From: Mumia sp. zg.B17
Lineage (GTDB): Bacteria > Actinomycetota > Actinomycetes > Propionibacteriales > Nocardioidaceae
Assembly: GCF_019550915.1 (NCBI RefSeq)
Contig: NZ_JAHWCI010000008.1
Span: forward strand, 186,001 to 250,000
Direction: 5' to 3'
Length of the DNA stretch: 64,000 nt
The translations under genes and the position numbers were made by a program. The notes under the pieces were generated by a model. It was not told where the DNA came from and did no database searches. It worked only from the letters and a program-made list of their open reading frames with translations. Positions 60,322 to 64,000 of this stretch are shown one piece after another; the first letter of the stretch is position 1; every line of letters starts with the position of its first letter.

Positions 60322-60988
60322 TACCCGAGGCGGTACGCGGTGACGAAGTTGCCACCCAGATCTGACACGACGTTGAGGGCTGATGCCGGATCCAAGTAGT
60401 GCGTCGCTGGCGCGTTGCGGTAGGTGCCCACGATGCTCTGCGTACCACCGGCGTTCATGTGTTCGTGCATCGCGGAACTGAACTTGGCGGCGTTGCCCTT
60501 GCTGTAGTTGCCGGTGACGCCGAAAACCCCAGCGTGATTGAACTTCTTCTGGAGTTGGGTCGGACTGCGGAGCAGGACCGTGCTGACATCACCTGCGCCG
60601 TTTGCGGCAACACGCCAACGCTGAATCGACGAGAGAACCCCGTCGCCGACCACAACTTGCCAACCCGTCGTAGTCGTAGCGTCAGAGCCCAATACCCGCG
60701 TCGCGGGAGCAGCGTCGGTCGTCCACGCGAGGGGTGTGGATCCACTTGGGCGTGCCAAAGCGCCGCTCGACCCCTGACCGTCGGCGTTGTAGGTGGTGTC
60801 GGGATCGCACGTCACCGGCGGGCCGCGCTCGTTGGTCGTGCAGGTTGACTCAGCAGCGTCGTGCTGGGTGTGTCGTAGGTGTAAGTCAGAGCACTGCGCA
60901 CACTTTGGGTGGCTGCTGACGTTGACGAGGTGCCCATCAACAGCGCGATGACAGCCGAAAGAACTCCGAAGGCAAGGCGGCGGATCAC
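60228..60988 (-). pseudogene. Secreted colicin-D-like toxin gene, frameshifted
   Basis: GTG 60988 (overlapping the previous stop, GTGA) starts a signal peptide (RRLAFGVLSAVIALLMGTSSTSAA), but that frame stops at about 60815. The rest lies in another frame: CTTNERGPPVTCDPDTTYNADG, then the C-terminal toxin domain from LQKKFNHAGVFGVTGNYSKG through SIVGTYRNAPATHYLDP to GGNFVTAYRLG. That last part matches the colicin D nuclease pattern (tRNA-Arg anticodon cleavage in the type protein). The final residues are replaced by out-of-frame sequence. Confidence 0.65.
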
Positions 60989-61599
60989 GTCAGCACACCT
61001 CGCGTTCGCATGTTGGCGACGAAGCTGGTGCGTTCACGGTCCGACAGCGGAACCTTGAAGTCTGGCTCGGTGAAGTCAGCGAGGGCCGTTTCAACCGACA
61101 CGAAGTCCACGCCTGCCGACAACCATGTGCCCCCTGACCGCTGCGTCAGAACAATGGCGATGTCCCAAGATCGCTCGGCCCAGACGGCCCACTCCCCAGA
61201 ACTGCCCACGATGCCCACAACGTTGGCCGTGTAGGCAGCCGAGCCAGTGGGATCGTCCCCAGGCTCGTGGGCAACTGCGTCCCAATAGGTGCGTGCAATT
61301 GTCGGCCCAGACAAGGTGAAGCCGGGGTACGAACCGTAGCTCTCGCGGTAGTAATCCGGTGTCGGATCGAGGACTGCAAAACTTACGCGGGCGTCCCCGT
61401 GGGCATCGACGAGGTGCTGCAGAACCGAGCCGAATGGCCCCTCGATCGCGAGACTGAACTGGCACACGTCGGCATTGCCGACCGGAACCTTAAAGGGCCA
61501 ATCCGGGAGTCGGCGTTCGGGCTCAAGGAGTTGCGCGACGTCACCGAGAATCTGTGCGAAAGAGTCGCCGCTGACAGGGTAAAGGAGCGGATCGGTCAC
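60985..61599 (-). CDS. Hypothetical immunity-like protein
   Basis: 204 residues, soluble, no signal peptide. GTG 61599 overlaps the Hint-toxin stop (GTGA) and its own stop overlaps the next GTG, so it is the middle gene of a coupled toxin cluster. The sequence TANVVGIVGSSGEWAVWAERSWDIAIVLT resembles immunity proteins found after polymorphic toxins. The family is not named with certainty. It is the only intact gene of the cluster. Confidence 0.65.
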   Translation of the reverse strand: MTDPLLYPVSGDSFAQILGDVAQLLEPERRLPDWPFKVPVGNADVCQFSLAIEGPFGSVLQHLVDAHGDARVSFAVLDPTPDYYRESYGSYPGFTLSGPTIARTYWDAVAHEPGDDPTGSAAYTANVVGIVGSSGEWAVWAERSWDIAIVLTQRSGGTWLSAGVDFVSVETALADFTEPDFKVPLSDRERTSFVANMRTRGVLT

Positions 61600-62363
61600 G
61601 GGGTGTACCTCAATCGGATCTCTAACGTATGCCGCGTCAATCCGGCCGGCGTGAAGTCGGCGGTCCATCCGGCATAGCCGCTGGAGTTCTTACTCCTGAG
61701 GACGTACTTGGCCCCGTCTCGCTGGAAGATCTGGACCGCCCCGTCCTTTGATGTCCGCGAAGCCCAGCCCGCGCCGGTCAGGTTGTCGGCGAATTCGGTG
61801 TGCGACGCATTCGTTCCAACATTTCGAATGGAACTGGGCTTGGTCAGGTCGATGTAGGTGCGGGCGTCACCGATGCCCTCGATGGCGTCGTCACCGTACT
61901 TTGCGGCAACACCGGTCGCGCACATGTTGTGCACCAACACGTCGAGCGCACCGACATGGTAGGTGTGGATGCCCTGAATCGACAAGTTGTAGGCCAGCGC
62001 CTGGCGTCCTGCCCGCGCACCCACCACGCCGCCGACGACTCGCTGCTTCCCATCGGCACTCAGCACCCGCTCGCCCAGGCTCAACTCGTCGGCACGTTCG
62101 AAGGTCTGGCTGTCGACCGACCAGAAGGGATGGTCCTCGGTCGTGGTGATGACCTCTCCGTCGACCTTGATGTCGGTGACGATGTCCTTGTGGACGTGGA
62201 CGGCCTCGACCCGGCGTGCGGCCTGCTCGTCGGTTTGCGGATCGGATGCCATGACGCGGTCGCCGACCTTGATGTCTTCGATCGACCTGCGCGAACGGCA
62301 CTCGGTTTCCTGAGCATTCGATGTCGATACGGCTGACAGCGCGCGACGGTACTCGTCCGTCAC
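61596..62363 (-). pseudogene. Hint-domain toxin tail fused to a broken lipoprotein copy
   Basis: The frame begins with VTDEYRRALSAVSTSNAQETEC, a lipoprotein piece, then from 62297 joins a pretoxin Hint domain: RRSIEDIKVGDRVMASDP, TTEDHPFWSVDS, YNLSIQGIHTYHVGALDVLVHN. A 100-residue C-terminal toxin-like domain follows (RNVGTNASHTEFADNLTGAGW to a stop at 61596) of a type I cannot name. The first Hint block with the nucleophilic cysteine is missing, and no proper start codon exists. It is an orphan toxin tail made by recombination. Confidence 0.7.
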
Positions 62364-62512
62364 GTGCTCTCACGCGCGGCCTCGTCGCGCTGGTCCACGG
62401 CGAGGAGCCAGTCTCTGAATCCTTCTTCGACGGCGACGTACGGGTCACCGCCGCAGCCGGACATCGCGACCGCGAGAGCAACCGCCGGAACAACAACACG
62501 TCCTCGTGACAC
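62298..62512 (-). pseudogene. Second lipoprotein copy, frameshifted and truncated
   Basis: From GTG 62512: VVPAVALAVAMSGCGGDPYVAVEEGFRDWLLAVDQRDEA, very like the intact copy at 57675-58073, then a frameshift near 62372 (this frame stops at 62360) before VTDEYRRALSAVSTS. It then runs into the Hint toxin tail. Upstream DNA also matches the other copy (58081 against 62521). Confidence 0.75.
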
Positions 62513-62683
62513 GGGCGCCCCTTCGAGATGTGCGGGAGCGTCATCGTCGCATGCACCGCAGCCTGACTCATCGAGTCCCGCGGCGCCGAGACCGGCGCAT
62601 GGCGGGGCGACGTGAAGCCGACCGGCGACGTCGACCCGTTGGACGAGACGCACCGCCACGGAGCGGCGCTGGGTACTGACAGG

Positions 62684-62717
62684 GAGGCCGTCCCCCCGGA
62701 TCCGGGGGGACGGCCTC
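62684..62717. terminator. Perfect 34-base palindrome, probable bidirectional terminator
   Basis: GAGGCCGTCCCCCC, then GGATCC-centred symmetry, then GGGGGGACGGCCTC; a 17-bp perfect stem on paper with a minimal loop. It lies between the minus-strand toxin cluster and the ECF sigma gene. No U-tract follows, as is usual in this kind of genome. Confidence 0.65.
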
Positions 62718-62792
62718 TGCCGTGCAGCGGGGTTCGCGCGGCGTTTGTTTCAACGTGGCGTCACAAAGGTCGGGCCCCGGACACTTCAAGGT

Positions 62793-63329
62793 ATGAACGA
62801 TCCCCAGGAGCGGTTCACGGAGATGTGGCACGCGGAGGCGCCTCATGTGCTCGCCTTTGCTCGCCGCCATGTCGGAGTCGAGGCTGCCCATGACGTCGTG
62901 GCAGAGACCTTCATGATCGCGTGGCGCCGCTGGGACGACATCTCCGCTCCGCCGATCGCGTGGCTCCTGGTGACGGCGCGCAAGGTGATCCAGAACCGGG
63001 CTCGCGCCACCCGCCGCAGCCGGGCCCTGACGGAGCGGATCGCACTTCTTGACGGGGTCGCGTCTCACGCGACCGCTACTGCCGAGGCGGCGATCACACG
63101 ACGTGAGGCACTCGAACGACTCGCCAGGCTCGACGACCAACACCGCGAGGCGCTGCTCCTCGTCAGCTGGGACGGGCTCACGAACGATCAGGCAGCAACG
63201 GTCCTGGGCATCAAGCCCGCGGCGTTTCGTCGGCGACTCAGCCGGGCTCGTGCCGCCCTCGAACCACCGCGCACATCCGGATCGACCGACTCGGACCCCC
63301 AGCACATTCCTGCGCAGGAGCTCTCATGA
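62793..63329 (+). CDS. ECF-type RNA polymerase sigma factor
   Basis: 178 residues. Region 2: MWHAEAPHVLAFARRHVGVEAAHDVVAETFMIAWRRWDDI; region 4: LARLDDQHREALLLVSWDGLTNDQAATVLGIKPAAFRRRLSRARAAL. ATG 62793 follows CAAGG; an earlier start at 62745 is not conserved. It is coupled by ATGA to a single-pass membrane protein that probably regulates it. Targets unknown. Confidence 0.9.
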   Translation: MNDPQERFTEMWHAEAPHVLAFARRHVGVEAAHDVVAETFMIAWRRWDDISAPPIAWLLVTARKVIQNRARATRRSRALTERIALLDGVASHATATAEAAITRREALERLARLDDQHREALLLVSWDGLTNDQAATVLGIKPAAFRRRLSRARAALEPPRTSGSTDSDPQHIPAQELS

Positions 63330-63955
63330 ACACGCTCGAACGACTCCGCCCTGAGGTCCGCCCCCTTGACGCCGAGTGGTCGGCATCGACGCTGGACGCG
63401 ATCCTGGCCAGCCGCCCCGGCACCGCCCCCGAACCGCAGGCCTGGCTCTCACGCTCACGGCGGCCGCGGCTGATGCTCGGAGCGGCCGCCGCAATCGCCG
63501 CCGCCACGATGGTCGTGGTGGTCCCCGGGCTCGGCACCACGGCGGCGTATTCCGTGCAGGAAGGAAACTCCGGCACGATCACCGTGGAAGTCCGACGACT
63601 CGAGAACGCCAACGGACTCGAGCGTGAGCTGGCGAAGCACAAGGTGACAGCAGACATCACATACCTGCCCGGCAAGCAGGTGTGCGCGCCAGGGCGGTAC
63701 GCACCAGTAGACCGACGGCTCTCCGGAATGTCGATCTCGATCGGTTCGGACGGGCTGCGCGTGACTCTCCCACCCGGCACCGTGCGCGACGGCGAGATCT
63801 TCGTCATGTCTGTCTCGGGTGAGGACGTACCGCCGCCCGCCTCTCTGCCGACCGAGGACGGCATCACCGAAGGGGGATTCAGCAGCAGGTCCGACTTCGA
63901 CGTGACCGCCGGACCGGTACGACCCTGCACCGCGGTGTCCGGCACTGGAAGTTGA
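63326..63955 (+). CDS. Single-pass membrane protein, likely ECF partner
   Basis: 209 residues: a cytosolic N-terminus of about 48 residues (LERLRPEVRPLDAEWSASTLDAIL), one transmembrane helix (LMLGAAAAIAAATMVVVVPGLG), then an exported domain of about 140 residues with two cysteines (near 111 and 202). ATG 63326 overlaps the sigma factor stop. The position and topology fit an anti-sigma factor, although no zinc-binding motif is seen. Function is inferred from context. Confidence 0.72.
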   Translation: MNTLERLRPEVRPLDAEWSASTLDAILASRPGTAPEPQAWLSRSRRPRLMLGAAAAIAAATMVVVVPGLGTTAAYSVQEGNSGTITVEVRRLENANGLERELAKHKVTADITYLPGKQVCAPGRYAPVDRRLSGMSISIGSDGLRVTLPPGTVRDGEIFVMSVSGEDVPPPASLPTEDGITEGGFSSRSDFDVTAGPVRPCTAVSGTGS

Positions 63956-64000
63956 CGAGCGGACTCGCGACGAGTTGAGAACGACTGCAATACGGTGGTC

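Noticed and set aside
1-64000. tRNA, rRNA or riboswitch genes
   Set aside because: No cloverleaf, rRNA core or familiar riboswitch core (including a B12 box near icmF) was recognised by eye. A covariance-model search would be decisive.

Overview
The window is G+C-rich actinobacterial chromosome: dense genes, frequent ATGA/GTGA start-stop overlaps, GTG starts, ANTAR, SigB-type and mycobacterial-style regulators. The gene set (IcmF, PPK2, GAF-ANTAR, PutA, NamZ) would fit a soil member of the Nocardioidaceae or Propionibacteriales; that placement is inference. No rRNA, tRNA or CRISPR array was seen.

Layout. 1-8.2 kb: surface-glycan or glycoconjugate genes (SDR, GT9, UDP-glucuronate decarboxylase-like enzyme, a GT2-HAD fusion, a NodU-type carbamoyltransferase, UDP-glucose dehydrogenase, GT4). 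The cluster probably continues to the left. 8.2-11.1 kb: minus-strand stress operon sigma factor - topoisomerase IB - ChaB - small proteins. 11.2-13.3 kb: metallo-hydrolase, membrane protein, MarR regulator. 13.3-24.4 kb: icmF, a repeat protein, a metal-receptor-like protein, peptidase, dicarboxylate carrier, a minus-strand operon of small proteins and a coiled-coil protein, an OhrR-like regulator and an SDR.

24.4-30.2 kb is the most striking part. A family P1 (DmpA-like) aminopeptidase gene is cut in two by a 4.84 kb segment bounded by an 11-bp direct repeat; removing the segment with one repeat copy restores an uninterrupted reading frame of 338 codons. The segment carries an ABC exporter plus a two-component system, has shared repeats near its two ends, and shows no recognisable recombinase.

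30.3-35.1 kb: acyl-CoA dehydrogenase, exonuclease-BRCT protein, GAF-ANTAR protein, PPK2. 35.1-38.0 kb: an islet of unrecognised and frameshifted genes. 38.1-44.5 kb: a catabolic block (dimethylargininase-like enzyme, ornithine cyclodeaminase, LysR regulator, PutA) that would carry arginine or ornithine derivatives through proline to glutamate; a glutamate decarboxylase and antiporter follow at 47.7-50.6 kb. 44.5-57.5 kb: sortase, a rearrangement scar joining two truncated genes, MFS carrier, a decayed methyltransferase, an oxidoreductase, HD hydrolase, phosphodiesterase, and a muropeptide-recycling pair (namZ with an AmiE-like S12 hydrolase).

57.7-62.6 kb: a graveyard of secreted and polymorphic-toxin pieces flanked by two copies of a lipoprotein gene. 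It holds a protease lacking its catalytic serine segment, an XRE fragment, a frameshifted colicin-D-like toxin with an immunity remnant, and a Hint-domain toxin tail grafted onto the broken second lipoprotein copy. An ECF sigma factor with a membrane partner closes the window.
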